Part shown: one piece after another, positions 15,254 through 24,413 of the stretch
Layout of the letters: the number at the start of each line of letters is the position of its first letter
Numbering within the stretch: the stretch's first letter is position 1
Assembly (NCBI RefSeq): GCF_029266915.1
Contig: NZ_JARIEF010000035.1
Location: 84,018-119,730, forward strand
Length of the DNA: 35,713 nucleotides
Direction: 5' to 3'
Origin: Tissierella sp.
Lineage (GTDB): Bacteria > Bacillota > Clostridia > Tissierellales > Tissierellaceae
The notes under the pieces: model-generated
The model's input: only the letters and a program-made list of their open reading frames with translations
What the model was told of the DNA's origin: nothing
Database searches by the model: none
Made by a program: the position numbers and the translations under genes

Positions 15254-15691
15254 ATGTATAATATTTTATCAGTAATATTCAAATATATTTTTATTATAAT
15301 TATTTATATGTTTATATTTAGTATAATAAGACTTATTTATTTAGATATCAAAGGAATAAGCAAGCTTAAATATGGTGATGGAGCATATTTAAAGTTAATT
15401 AATAAAAAAGAATCACTGCCATTTAAGATAGACGAAGACTATGTAATAGAAGAAAAACTATGTCTTGGTCGTAAGTCAGATAATGATATAGTTATAAAGG
15501 ATCCTTATGTATCAAAAAATCATTTTAATATATTAAAAGATGAAGACTACTATTTTATTCAGGATCTTAAAAGTTCTAATGGAACTTTTTTAAATGGCGA
15601 AAAGATATTGGATGTTTCAAAGTTATCTAATGGAGATAGAATAAGAATTGGAAATATTGAGTTTTTATTTGTAAATAGAGAGCAGGTGTAA
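15254..15691 (+). CDS. Membrane-anchored FHA-domain protein
   Basis: I choose the second ATG (15254), eight bases after AGGAGG; the ATG at 15248 is only two bases from it. The 145-aa product has one N-terminal transmembrane helix (about 5-28) and a cytoplasmic FHA domain (about 68-140). The phosphothreonine-binding residues are visible: LGRKSDNDIVI, YVSKNHFNI (Ser and His) and LKSSNGTFLNG (Asn). FHA domains read Thr phosphorylation by Hanks-type kinases. It is followed after one base by an FtsW/RodA gene and then a PBP gene, so it likely recruits or regulates that cell-wall synthase pair in response to kinase signals, an inference from context. Confidence 0.88.
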   Translation: MYNILSVIFKYIFIIIIYMFIFSIIRLIYLDIKGISKLKYGDGAYLKLINKKESLPFKIDEDYVIEEKLCLGRKSDNDIVIKDPYVSKNHFNILKDEDYYFIQDLKSSNGTFLNGEKILDVSKLSNGDRIRIGNIEFLFVNREQV

Positions 15692-15692
15692 T

Positions 15693-16943
15693 ATGTTTTT
15701 AACAGGCAAAATAAAAAATAATACTCCACGGAAATTACTTTTTATATTCGAATTATTGGCAATTATTTTGATGTTGCTTTATAAGGGTGAAATACCAGAT
15801 ATGTATACAATATTTAATGCCTTAGGGCTACTTTTAATAGTATACCTTTCAAATTTAATTCTAATAAAAATATCTTCGGGAGATAATTATATTTTTCAAA
15901 TAGCAACCATGTTAATGTCAATAGGAGCAATTATGATCTATAGAATAGATTCTTCTCTTGGTACTAAACAATTAGTGTGGATTACAGTTGGTATAATATG
16001 TTTTTATGCAACTTATTTTATATTAAAGCACATAAGAATATGGGACAAATTAACTTATCTTTATATAGGTGTATCATATGGTCTTTTTGCTATGACACTC
16101 TTACTTGGAGAGAGAACATTAGGGGCTATAAACTGGATTGAAATAAAGTCTCTAGGCATAAAACTTCAGCCGGGTGAATTTATAAAAATACTACTGATTT
16201 TTATTATTGCTGGATACTATTCTAACTATGAAAAGTTTAAAGAAAGAAAGTATTCATCTTATATCTTTTTAGGAATAATATATTCCTATATAGGTCTTTT
16301 ATTTATACAAAGAGATCTTGGGATGGCCCTTATGTTTTACGCTATATTTGTATCATTGCAATATATATATGAAGAAGATAGAAAGATGATTTTTTATAAT
16401 ATAGGATTATTTATATTTGGCGGTATACTTGGATATTCATTATTCAGCCACGTAAGAATAAGATTTCAAACTTGGATTAATCCTTGGAAATTTATAAATG
16501 ACAAAGGATATCAAATAACTCAATCACTTTTTGCAATAGCAGAAGGGGGATTCTTTGGAAAGGGGCTAGGACTAGGCTATCCTGATTTCATACCATTACC
16601 CTACAATGATTTTATATTTTCTGCAATAGTGGAAGAAATGGGAATATTTGCAGGAATTGGAATAATAATGCTCTTCTTAATCTTATTTTATCGTGGTTTT
16701 AAAATTGCTATGAGTCAAAGAGATAAGTTCTATAAAATTTTAGCACTTGGTATAAGCGTTTTATTTGCAGTCCAAACCTTTATCATAATTGGAGGAGTAA
16801 TAAAACTGATTCCTCTTACAGGGCTTACACTTCCATTTGTATCGTATGGTGGAAGTTCACTTATAACTAGTTTTATTGCACTTGGAATTCTTCAAGTAGC
16901 TTCTGAAGATTTGGAAAGCAAGGTGAAAATAGATGCAGATTAG
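15693..16943 (+). CDS. FtsW/RodA/SpoVE-family peptidoglycan polymerase
   Basis: The 416-aa integral membrane protein has about ten hydrophobic helices. Conserved blocks include the GIKLQPGEFIKI loop, IQRDLGMALMF, the large extracellular loop with INPWKFINDKGYQITQSLFAIA, GLGLGYPDFIPLPYNDFIFS and VEEMGIFAG, and the C-terminal LPFVSYGGSSLI. The SEDS family polymerises lipid II into glycan strands with a cognate class B PBP, and that partner is encoded next with an 11-base overlap. The N-terminal part is unusually hydrophobic and resembles the longer actinobacterial-type RodA next to FHA genes. Division or elongation specificity cannot be decided from sequence. Confidence 0.92.
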   Translation: MFLTGKIKNNTPRKLLFIFELLAIILMLLYKGEIPDMYTIFNALGLLLIVYLSNLILIKISSGDNYIFQIATMLMSIGAIMIYRIDSSLGTKQLVWITVGIICFYATYFILKHIRIWDKLTYLYIGVSYGLFAMTLLLGERTLGAINWIEIKSLGIKLQPGEFIKILLIFIIAGYYSNYEKFKERKYSSYIFLGIIYSYIGLLFIQRDLGMALMFYAIFVSLQYIYEEDRKMIFYNIGLFIFGGILGYSLFSHVRIRFQTWINPWKFINDKGYQITQSLFAIAEGGFFGKGLGLGYPDFIPLPYNDFIFSAIVEEMGIFAGIGIIMLFLILFYRGFKIAMSQRDKFYKILALGISVLFAVQTFIIIGGVIKLIPLTGLTLPFVSYGGSSLITSFIALGILQVASEDLESKVKIDAD

Positions 16944-18393
16944 AGAACACAATCAAAAAGAAAGCAAACAAAAAGAAAATAAAAGAATAATAACTGTTAT
17001 GGTAGCACTTTGTAGCCTTCTTATCTCACTAGTATTATATATTAGTTATTTTCAAGTGTTTAAGTCAGAAACTATTAAACAGAATTCACATAACAAAAGA
17101 TTATGGATGAATGAAGAAAATGTACTGAGAGGATCTATTTTAGATCGTAATGGAGAAGTGTTGTCATATAGCAAAAAAGAAAACGATCAGAATATAAGAT
17201 ATTACCCATATGGAAGACTTTATAGTCATGTAATAGGTTATAGTTACAGACAATATGGAAAGGCAGGACTTGAAAAACAATACAATAACGAATTATTGGA
17301 TATCAATGAAAATAATGCCATAGATGAGATAAAAAATCTCGTATTACCTAAGTCTATAGGAAATAATTTAAAATTAACTATAGATCATAATATGCAGCAA
17401 AAAACACGAAGTTTATTAAAAGGTAAAAAAGGATCTATAATAACTATGAATCCCTCAACAGGAGAAATTTATTCTATGGTAAGTCTTCCTGATTTTGATA
17501 GTTCTAATTTAGATTCCCAGTGGGCGGGTATAATAGAAAGTAAGGATAGTCCTTTGTTAAATAGATCTATTCAAGGTTTATATGCACCTGGATCTATATA
17601 TAAGGTCATAACTACTGTAGCTATATTAGAAACATATGGAATAGATAAAAATTATATATGTGATGGTAAGGCGACAGTTGATGGTTTTACTACTAATGAC
17701 TATGGGAATTATTCCCATGGAAGTATAGACTTAAATGGAGCTTTTAAAAATTCTTGCAATCCATATTTTGTGGAAAAATCTTTACTTGTAGGAAAAGAAA
17801 AGTTAGGAGAAGTAGCGGAAAAATTTATGATAAACCAACAAATACCATTTGACTTAGAAGTTAAGAAGTCTAAGTTTGAATACAAGGATTCTATGGGTAA
17901 AACTAAGTTAGTAGCATCTGCAATTGGACAAGGTGATGTTTTAGTTACTCCGCTTAATATGGCAATGATGGCTTCAGCTGTTGCAAATGATGGAGAGATG
18001 GTAAAGCCGATATTGGTTAAGGAAGTTATAAATAAAAATGGTAAAATAATAAGGACTAATCTTACAGAGACTCTGTCTTATACAAGTAAGAGCAGTATTG
18101 CAGAGGAAGTAAAAACTATGATGAGAGAGGTTGTATCATCTGGTACTGGTACCAATGCAAGTATAAAGAATGTTAAGGTGTCGGGTAAAACCGGAACTGC
18201 TGAGAATGCTTCAGGAAAGTCTCATAGCTGGTTTATAGGCTTTGCTCCACATGACAAGCCAAAACTTGCCGTAGCGGTTGTTTTGGAGGAGGAGGGATCA
18301 ACTGGAGGCAAGGCGGCAGCTCCTATAGCTAGAGATTTGATTATATATGGCTTAAATAATATTAAATTTGAGGAGGAAATTGTAAATGATTAA
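16933..18393 (+). CDS. Class B penicillin-binding protein (PbpA/FtsI-like transpeptidase)
   Basis: The 486-aa protein has a short cytoplasmic N-terminus, one transmembrane helix (about 20-40), a small dimerisation domain with RGSILDRNGEVLSYS, and a transpeptidase domain. The three active-site motifs are S-x-x-K at Ser221-Lys224 (GSIYK), S-x-N at 274-276 (SCN) and KTG at 419-421 (GKTGTAEN). It cross-links peptidoglycan outside the membrane as partner of the preceding SEDS polymerase. It is shorter than typical FtsI or PBP2 proteins and close in size to PbpA of the FHA-RodA-PbpA clusters in actinobacteria. AAGGTG precedes the ATG, inside the upstream gene. Confidence 0.93.
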   Translation: MQIREHNQKESKQKENKRIITVMVALCSLLISLVLYISYFQVFKSETIKQNSHNKRLWMNEENVLRGSILDRNGEVLSYSKKENDQNIRYYPYGRLYSHVIGYSYRQYGKAGLEKQYNNELLDINENNAIDEIKNLVLPKSIGNNLKLTIDHNMQQKTRSLLKGKKGSIITMNPSTGEIYSMVSLPDFDSSNLDSQWAGIIESKDSPLLNRSIQGLYAPGSIYKVITTVAILETYGIDKNYICDGKATVDGFTTNDYGNYSHGSIDLNGAFKNSCNPYFVEKSLLVGKEKLGEVAEKFMINQQIPFDLEVKKSKFEYKDSMGKTKLVASAIGQGDVLVTPLNMAMMASAVANDGEMVKPILVKEVINKNGKIIRTNLTETLSYTSKSSIAEEVKTMMREVVSSGTGTNASIKNVKVSGKTGTAENASGKSHSWFIGFAPHDKPKLAVAVVLEEEGSTGGKAAAPIARDLIIYGLNNIKFEEEIVND

Positions 18394-20182
18394 AGAAGCA
18401 TTAGAGAGAAAAGATTTAAAAAAAGAAGATACCTGGGATTTAGAAGCTATGTTTGAAAATTTTGAAGCTTGGGAAAAAGAATACAAAGAAGTAAAGGATT
18501 TAAGTCTAAAGATTGAAGACCATAAAGAAAACTTTACTAACAGCGCTCAAGAGCTGCTGAGTGCTTTAAAAGATCGGGATGAGATTTTAAGAAGAGGAGA
18601 AAATGTTATAGTATATGCTCATATGAGATTGGATGAAGATACTAGAGAGACTGATTCTCAAAGCTTAAATGATCGAGCACAAAATCTATGGGTAGAAGTT
18701 ATGGATAAACTTTCTTTCTTTTTACCTGGAGTCCTATCTTTAGATGAAACCAAGCTTATGAAATTTATAAAAGAAAATAAAGAATTAAGCTTATATAGAA
18801 AATTTCTTGACGATATACTAAGACAAAGAGAACATCTCTTATCTCCAAGAGAAGAATCAATCTTAGCTAAAATGGGTGAAGTTGGAAATTCGCCGCAGAA
18901 AACTTTTTCAATGCTCAATAATGCTGATTTAAAGTTTCCAACTATAAAAGATGAAACTGGAAAAGATATAGAAATAACTCATGGAAACTTTATTCCTCTT
19001 ATGGAATCAACAGATAGGGAAGTGAGAAAGAATGCATTTAAGGCTCTCTATAAAACTTATAAGGGTTTTGAGAACACATTCGCATCTACTTTAAATGGAG
19101 ATTTGAAAAATAATATATTTAATGCCAATATGAGAGAATATAGTTCAACTCGAGAGGCTTCTTTATCAGAAAACAATATTGATCTTTCTGTTTATGATAA
19201 TCTGATAGAAGCTATACATGAAAACTTAGATAGTATGCATAAATATATGGATATAAGAAAAAGAGCATTGGGTGTAGATGAACTTCATATGTATGATCTA
19301 TATACTCCGATGGTTAAAGATGTAGATTTCAACTTTGAATATGATGATGGAGTTGAGCTTATACAAGAAGCATTAAAGCCACTAAATGAAGAGTATCTAT
19401 CAGCTATGGATAAAGGGTTTAATGATAGATGGATAGATATATATGAAAACAAGGGTAAGAGATCAGGAGCTTATTCTAGTGGATCTTATGACTCTAAACC
19501 ATATATTCTATTAAACTACCATGAGACTTTAGACAATGTATTTACTGTAGCTCATGAAATGGGCCATTCTATGCATAGCTTTTTTACTAAAAACAATCAG
19601 CCGTTTATATATGGTAATTACAGTATATTTGTAGCTGAAGTTGCTTCTACTTGCAATGAGTCACTTTTAATACAACATATGCTTAAAAATGAAAAAGATA
19701 AAAACAAAAAACTTTACCTTTTAAATCATTATTTAGAAAGTTTCCGTGGAACAGTATTCAGACAAACAATGTTCTGTGAGTTTGAAAAGATAATAAATGA
19801 ATATTTAGAAGGCGGAGGCGCTCTTACTGCTGAATATTTATCGGACACTTATAAAGAGTTAAATAGGGTTTATTATGGAGATAGTGTAGTGATAGATGAT
19901 GAAATAGCTATAGAGTGGGCTAGGATACCTCATTTCTATTATAATTTCTATGTATTCCAATATGCAACAGGGTTTTCTGCGGCTGTTAGTCTTTCTCAGA
20001 AGATATTAGAAGAAGGAGATGGCGCTGTTGAGAAATATTTAGACTTTTTAAAGAGTGGAAGCAGTGATTATCCAATAGAAGTTCTTAAGAAGGCAGGAGT
20101 AGATATGACTACAAAAGAACCAGTCAACAATGCTATGAAGTTATTTAAGGAATTAGTAGATGAAATTGATAAACTTATATAA
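18386..20182 (+). CDS. pepF: Oligoendopeptidase F (M3B metallopeptidase)
   Basis: The 598-aa cytoplasmic zinc peptidase cleaves short peptides. The zinc site is TVAHEMGHSMHS (His390, catalytic Glu391, His394), with the third ligand Glu418 in FVAEVASTCNE. The N-terminal DLEAMFENFEAWEKEYKEV start, the LDEDTRETDSQ block and ARIPHFYYNFYVFQYATG near the end are typical of PepF. The size (about 600 aa) is standard and no signal peptide is present. The start overlaps the PBP stop by 8 bases with GGAGGA upstream, so it is translated with the wall-synthesis genes, although a functional tie is not obvious. A terminator follows at 20221. Confidence 0.95.
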   Translation: MIKEALERKDLKKEDTWDLEAMFENFEAWEKEYKEVKDLSLKIEDHKENFTNSAQELLSALKDRDEILRRGENVIVYAHMRLDEDTRETDSQSLNDRAQNLWVEVMDKLSFFLPGVLSLDETKLMKFIKENKELSLYRKFLDDILRQREHLLSPREESILAKMGEVGNSPQKTFSMLNNADLKFPTIKDETGKDIEITHGNFIPLMESTDREVRKNAFKALYKTYKGFENTFASTLNGDLKNNIFNANMREYSSTREASLSENNIDLSVYDNLIEAIHENLDSMHKYMDIRKRALGVDELHMYDLYTPMVKDVDFNFEYDDGVELIQEALKPLNEEYLSAMDKGFNDRWIDIYENKGKRSGAYSSGSYDSKPYILLNYHETLDNVFTVAHEMGHSMHSFFTKNNQPFIYGNYSIFVAEVASTCNESLLIQHMLKNEKDKNKKLYLLNHYLESFRGTVFRQTMFCEFEKIINEYLEGGGALTAEYLSDTYKELNRVYYGDSVVIDDEIAIEWARIPHFYYNFYVFQYATGFSAAVSLSQKILEEGDGAVEKYLDFLKSGSSDYPIEVLKKAGVDMTTKEPVNNAMKLFKELVDEIDKLI

Positions 20183-20220
20183 AACTAAATCATAATAGTA
20201 TAAAAGTTTAAAATTATAAA

Positions 20221-20256
20221 TAAAAAGAACCTACTATAAATTGTAGGTTCTTTTTA
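20221..20256. terminator. Terminator between pepF and NAD kinase genes
   Basis: A 14-bp stem (20221-20234 with 20243-20256) and an 8-nt loop. T5/A5 arms make it usable from both converging genes. Confidence 0.88.
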
Positions 20257-20291
20257 TAAGAAGTATTATAAAAATTATAAGAAGTATTATA
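20254..20291 (+). repeat. 17-bp direct repeat, two copies
   Basis: An identical 17-base unit occurs at 20254-20270 and 20275-20291 (4-base spacer). The first copy starts in the terminator's right arm and the second contains the stop codon of the NAD kinase gene. This looks like a local tandem duplication. Confidence 0.9.
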
Positions 20292-21093
20292 GGAACTTAC
20301 TTTTTAAATTATTCCAATAAACATCTTTATCAAAGTTTAATTTATAGATTTTTTTATTAGAAATCTTCAAATCAATATGATTTATATTATCGTATTTAAA
20401 TTCCATTCCATCATTTAGGATAAGAGTAGAATTAGTATAATAAAACTCAGGCTTAATCCTTATAACTAAGTCTCCTGGAATTACAGCAGATCTGATAAGG
20501 GATCGATAAGCTTTTGAATTTATAGGTGATAAGGGTGTTATCTGCAAGGCTTTTAAAGAAGGGAAGATAATACTTCCGCCAGCAGATAAATTATAAGCTG
20601 TACTTCCAACTGGAGTAGAAATTATGATTCCATCACCGCTAAATTTCTCTAAATGATTTCCATCTATAAATAGATCTAAATGAATTACTTTAGAGTGCAT
20701 TCCCTTTATTACTATCTCATTTACAGCAGTTAAATAATACTTTTTTTTCTTAGTAAATATTTCAGCACTGACTAAATATACTTCTTCGACTGTATATTTT
20801 TTATTTATATATTTTAAGATGAAGTCTTCAACCTTATCAGGTGGAATCTCTTGAAAAAAGCCTAAATGACCTGTATTTATTCCTATAAAAGGAATTGATG
20901 GAAATTTATTTCGATGGACAGCTCTTAAAAAAGCTCCATCACCTCCAACGCATATATTTAACTCAGCTGTAGGATCATAAATGCTTGGAATTACAAAACC
21001 TTCATCAGTTAACTTAGATTTTAAGTCGTTGGAAGTTTTTCTTGATTCAAAATTTTTATTTGATATTATGTTTATTTTTCTAGTTTTATTCAA
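20287..21093 (-). CDS. nadK: NAD kinase
   Basis: The 268-aa cytoplasmic enzyme makes NADP from NAD and ATP or polyphosphate. The GGDG motif is at residues 50-53 (VGGDGAFLRAVH), the adenine-binding TAVNEIVIKG follows, and the glycine-rich SGDGIIISTPVGSTAYNLSAGG block is complete. Length and order match bacterial PpnK. The start is a TTG at 21093 with AAGGAG about 11 bases upstream, a wide spacing; no better in-frame start is visible. It is divergent from the RluA-type gene at 21186. In B. subtilis the NAD kinase and an RluA protein are also neighbours, consistent with this pairing being old, here in divergent orientation. Confidence 0.93.
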   Translation of the reverse strand: MNKTRKINIISNKNFESRKTSNDLKSKLTDEGFVIPSIYDPTAELNICVGGDGAFLRAVHRNKFPSIPFIGINTGHLGFFQEIPPDKVEDFILKYINKKYTVEEVYLVSAEIFTKKKKYYLTAVNEIVIKGMHSKVIHLDLFIDGNHLEKFSGDGIIISTPVGSTAYNLSAGGSIIFPSLKALQITPLSPINSKAYRSLIRSAVIPGDLVIRIKPEFYYTNSTLILNDGMEFKYDNINHIDLKISNKKIYKLNFDKDVYWNNLKSKFL

Positions 21094-21185
21094 AAGTTAC
21101 TCTACTCCTTCTAAAATTCTATTAAGATGAATTTGTCAATGTAAGTATATTATATAATAAATGATAACATATATGGGGGAAATTT

Positions 21186-22082
21186 ATGAAATATTTTAAA
21201 GAAAATGAAAATATTGTGATATTTGATTGTGAAAAGAATGGAAAAAGTCTGGAAGAATTCTTAATGGATAGGAAAATTTCTTCCAGATTATTTAGAAAGC
21301 TATATAGATATAAAAATATATTAGTAAATGGGAAATATAGAAGAAAAGACTTACCAGTAAGAATAGGAGATAAGGTAGTCCTAGTTATGGAAGATGAAAC
21401 CAATAATATAATAGCTGAAAATATGAAATTAGATATTATATACGAAGATTTAGATCTTTTGATCCTAAATAAACCCGAGAATATGGTAGTGCACATTACT
21501 ACAACACATGAAACAGGTACTTTATCCAATGGTATAAGTAATTATTTCAAAGAAAAAGGGATAAAGAAAAAAGTAAGATTTGTAAACAGACTGGATATGG
21601 ACACCACTGGCATTTTAATAATTGCTAAAAATCCCTTTGCCCATCAGCAACTGGCTCTTCAATTTGATCAAGAGAAAGTAATTAAAAAATATCTCACCAT
21701 AGTTGAAGGTAGAGTTGAAGATGATCAAGGAACTATAGATTTACCTATAGGAAAGAAAGATGAAGTCAGTAAAAAGAGAAAGGTTGATGAAGCTGGACAA
21801 AGGGCTGTAACTAAATATATTGTAAAAGAGCGTTATCCAGATAAGACCTTATTAGAAGTTCAAATTATAACTGGTAGATCTCACCAAATTAGAGTTCATC
21901 TAAGTCATATAGGACACCCTATAGTTGGAGATTCTCTTTATAATCAAGAAAATCCTAATATAGGCAGACAGGCTCTTCATTCATATTATTTAAAATTTAA
22001 GCATCCCAGAACAAGAGAGGATATAGAGTTCTTAGCTGAGCTTCCTAAGGATATGAAAGAGCTTATATGCTCCAGTAATTAA
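21186..22082 (+). CDS. RluA-family pseudouridine synthase
   Basis: The 298-aa protein has an S4-like N-terminus (about 15-70: KSLEEFLMDRKISSRLFRKL, NILVNG, GDKVVLVM) and an RluA catalytic domain. The catalytic motif NRLDMDTTGILIIAK has Asp137 as nucleophile, and ITGRSHQIRVHLSHIGHPIVGD is the substrate-binding block. It is the third pseudouridine synthase in the window and clearly distinct from the one at 2117. The target (23S rRNA or tRNA) is not readable. ATG at 21186 follows GGGGG. It is monocistronic, with the 6S RNA unit beginning 58 bases after its stop. Confidence 0.9.
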   Translation: MKYFKENENIVIFDCEKNGKSLEEFLMDRKISSRLFRKLYRYKNILVNGKYRRKDLPVRIGDKVVLVMEDETNNIIAENMKLDIIYEDLDLLILNKPENMVVHITTTHETGTLSNGISNYFKEKGIKKKVRFVNRLDMDTTGILIIAKNPFAHQQLALQFDQEKVIKKYLTIVEGRVEDDQGTIDLPIGKKDEVSKKRKVDEAGQRAVTKYIVKERYPDKTLLEVQIITGRSHQIRVHLSHIGHPIVGDSLYNQENPNIGRQALHSYYLKFKHPRTREDIEFLAELPKDMKELICSSN

Positions 22083-22139
22083 TAATAGAAAAATTTAAGC
22101 TGGAGAAGGCATTAATTAAATCCATATTTTATTAATGGC

Positions 22140-22168
22140 TTGAATAAAACAAGAATTAAGTGTATAAT
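22140..22168 (+). promoter_or_regulatory. Promoter of the 6S RNA gene
   Basis: TTGAAT (22140-22145), 17 bases, TATAAT (22163-22168), placing the transcription start near 22175, just before the closing stem of the RNA. Confidence 0.8.
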
Positions 22169-22174
22169 GAGATT

Positions 22175-22353
22175 AAGAAAAGATACTGAAATGTTAGTGA
22201 ATCTTTGTAATTCAACCGATACAACAGACACGGGAGTCTGCGTTTGATATAGGATAACATGCCTCTTTAAAGTGGACGTTAGATCATATCGACAAGAGAC
22301 CCACCTAAAAATAGGCGGGTGTGAATTATCTAGGTTTACGGCATTTTGGTTAC
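22175..22353 (+). ncRNA. ssrS: 6S RNA
   Basis: About 180 noncoding bases with the features of 6S RNA, which mimics an open promoter and sequesters housekeeping RNA polymerase. The closing stem pairs GATACTGAAATGT (22182-22194) with the 3' segment ACGGCATTTTGGTTAC (22338-22353), the same ends seen in 6S RNAs of other bacteria. Inside are the Firmicute-like stretch AGTGGACGTTAGATCATATC and the hairpin ACCCACCT/AGGCGGGT (22299-22320). It has its own promoter and an intrinsic terminator. Identification is from recalled family features, not from a covariance search. Confidence 0.88.
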
Positions 22354-22355
22354 AA

Positions 22356-22389
22356 AAAAGGCCCTTAAGTTTAAACTTAAGGGCCTTTT
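22356..22389. terminator. Bidirectional terminator of 6S RNA and the ABC exporter operon
   Basis: A 34-base perfect palindrome (17 bases each side) with A4 and T4 ends, placed between the 3' end of the 6S RNA and the minus-strand stop codon at 22396. Confidence 0.93.
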
Positions 22390-22395
22390 GATTTA

Positions 22396-24399
22396 TTAAT
22401 TTTTAGAATATTGCAGGCGATAAAGTGAGTGGTAAATTCCTTCTTTTTCTAATAGTTCCTGGTGGCTTCCCATTTCCTTTATTTCACCCTTACTTAAAAC
22501 GATTATGTTATCAGCATGCTGAATAGTTGAGAGTCTGTGTGCTATTGCAATAGATGTTCTACCTTTAATAAGCTTTTCTAAGGCATCTTGTATAAGTGTT
22601 TCAGTTTCGGTATCTATATTTGCAGTAGCCTCATCAAGTATTAAAATTTTAGGATCATAGGCTAGAGTTCTTGCAAATGAAAGCAACTGTCTTTCACCTG
22701 AAGAGAGGGTAGCTCCTCTTTCCATAACTGGTTCATCGTATCCTTCAGGAAGTCTATCTATAAAATGTGTTGCGTTTACAAAACTTGATACTTCTTCAAC
22801 TCTTTTTCTGTCTATATCTAGATCATTTAATCTTATATTATCTTCAATAGTTCCTGTAAACAAGAAGACATCTTGTAGTACAACTCCGATATATTTTCTT
22901 AAAGCAAATTTATCAATATCTTTTATATTGATATTATCTAATAATATCTCACCTTTTTGAATATCATAAAACCGTGTTATAAGATTTATAATTGATGTTT
23001 TACCAGCACCAGTGGATCCTACAAATGCAACAGTCTCACCTGGGTTTATAGTGAAGCTTATATTTTTCAAGACCCAATCTTCATCTTGATAGGCAAACCA
23101 AACATTTTTAAATTCTATCTTTCCAGATATATGATTTAATGTTTTTGCATTATCTTGATTTTCTACAAAACTTTTATTATCAAGCACATTAAAAATTCTT
23201 TCGCTTGAAGCCATAGATGACTGCAAGATGTTATATTTTTCAGCAAGTTCCATTATAGGAACAAAAAATCTTTGAATATAGTCAATAAAGAGATATAAAA
23301 CACCAAATTCTATAGCACCAGAAATAACTTCTCCTCCTCCAAAATAGATTAAAAGAGCTATACCAAGGGACCTTACTATTTCGATTGAAGGCCTTAAAAC
23401 AGCATATATTTTTACTTCTTTTCGATTGGTATCAAGATAGTCTTGATTTAACTTATCAAATTTTTTATTTATTTTCTTTTCCTTGTTAAATATCTGAATC
23501 GTCCTCATGCCGGTAAAGTATTCATTTAGACTAGAGTTTATCTTTGCTATTTGAAGTCTACTAATTCTATAAACTACTCTAATCTTATTTCTAAAGACTA
23601 TAGATATGGCAAAAACTATAGGCAATAGTGCAAATGATATAAGAGCTAGTTTATAATTAAGCCTAATCATAATTATAGAGATACCTATAAGTGTGAATAC
23701 ATCTTTAAATAAATTAATTAGTACTGAAGTGTACATCTCATTTAAAGTCTCCGTATCATTAGTAACTCTAGAGACTAATCGACCGATTGGATTTTTATCA
23801 AAGAATGATATGTTTAGACTCTGTATATGATTGAATATTTCCTCGCGGATATTAAATATGATCTTTTGACCTGTGTAGTTGAGTATATATACTTGTAAAT
23901 AGTTAAATATAAATGTAAATAAGATAACTATAAAAAAGTAAATTGCTATAGTGTTTATATTAGATATATCACCTTCTCTAAAGAGGAGATAATCATCTTT
24001 TTCAAGTTGGAATGCATTTTTTGTTGTAGTTTCACCATAATCTACTAAAAAATAATTATTATTTTTTTTAATAATAGTTTTAACAGGGTTGGATGCAAGC
24101 TCTTCCTTATCTATAATCTGCTTGTCATCTTTTCTTATATATTTGTTACCATTAAACTCCACTGCCTCAAATGGTGATGCTGAGTCAAGCTCATACATAG
24201 GTTTATTAATACCATTTATGTTATCATCAATAGCTACTTTTAGCAGATAAGGGTTTAAAAGCTCAAGGCCTGTTATAACAAGAAGCAATATTAGTGAAAG
24301 CAATAAGAACTTCCAATAAGGCCTAGCATATCCCAGCAGTCTTTTCATTAATTTTGAATCATAAGCTTTTCCCATAGCACTTTCTTCTTTTTTACTCAT
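22396..24399 (-). CDS. Heterodimeric ABC exporter subunit, BmrD-like
   Basis: The 667-aa protein has six transmembrane helices plus an NBD. An insertion of roughly 80-90 residues between helices 1 and 2 (about 58-145) should be extracytoplasmic and accounts for the length, as in BmrD (YheH) of B. subtilis. The NBD has Walker A GSTGAGKTS, Walker B ILILDEATANID with the catalytic Glu, and AHRLST, but a divergent signature, LSSGERQ in place of LSGGQ. The partner shows the complementary defect, the arrangement of exporters with one degenerate ATP site. AGGAGG is upstream; the gene starts 14 bases after its partner's stop. Likely a multidrug exporter by family. Confidence 0.9.
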   Translation of the reverse strand: MSKKEESAMGKAYDSKLMKRLLGYARPYWKFLLLSLILLLVITGLELLNPYLLKVAIDDNINGINKPMYELDSASPFEAVEFNGNKYIRKDDKQIIDKEELASNPVKTIIKKNNNYFLVDYGETTTKNAFQLEKDDYLLFREGDISNINTIAIYFFIVILFTFIFNYLQVYILNYTGQKIIFNIREEIFNHIQSLNISFFDKNPIGRLVSRVTNDTETLNEMYTSVLINLFKDVFTLIGISIIMIRLNYKLALISFALLPIVFAISIVFRNKIRVVYRISRLQIAKINSSLNEYFTGMRTIQIFNKEKKINKKFDKLNQDYLDTNRKEVKIYAVLRPSIEIVRSLGIALLIYFGGGEVISGAIEFGVLYLFIDYIQRFFVPIMELAEKYNILQSSMASSERIFNVLDNKSFVENQDNAKTLNHISGKIEFKNVWFAYQDEDWVLKNISFTINPGETVAFVGSTGAGKTSIINLITRFYDIQKGEILLDNINIKDIDKFALRKYIGVVLQDVFLFTGTIEDNIRLNDLDIDRKRVEEVSSFVNATHFIDRLPEGYDEPVMERGATLSSGERQLLSFARTLAYDPKILILDEATANIDTETETLIQDALEKLIKGRTSIAIAHRLSTIQHADNIIVLSKGEIKEMGSHQELLEKEGIYHSLYRLQYSKN

Positions 24400-24413
24400 T
24401 TATCTTGCACCTC

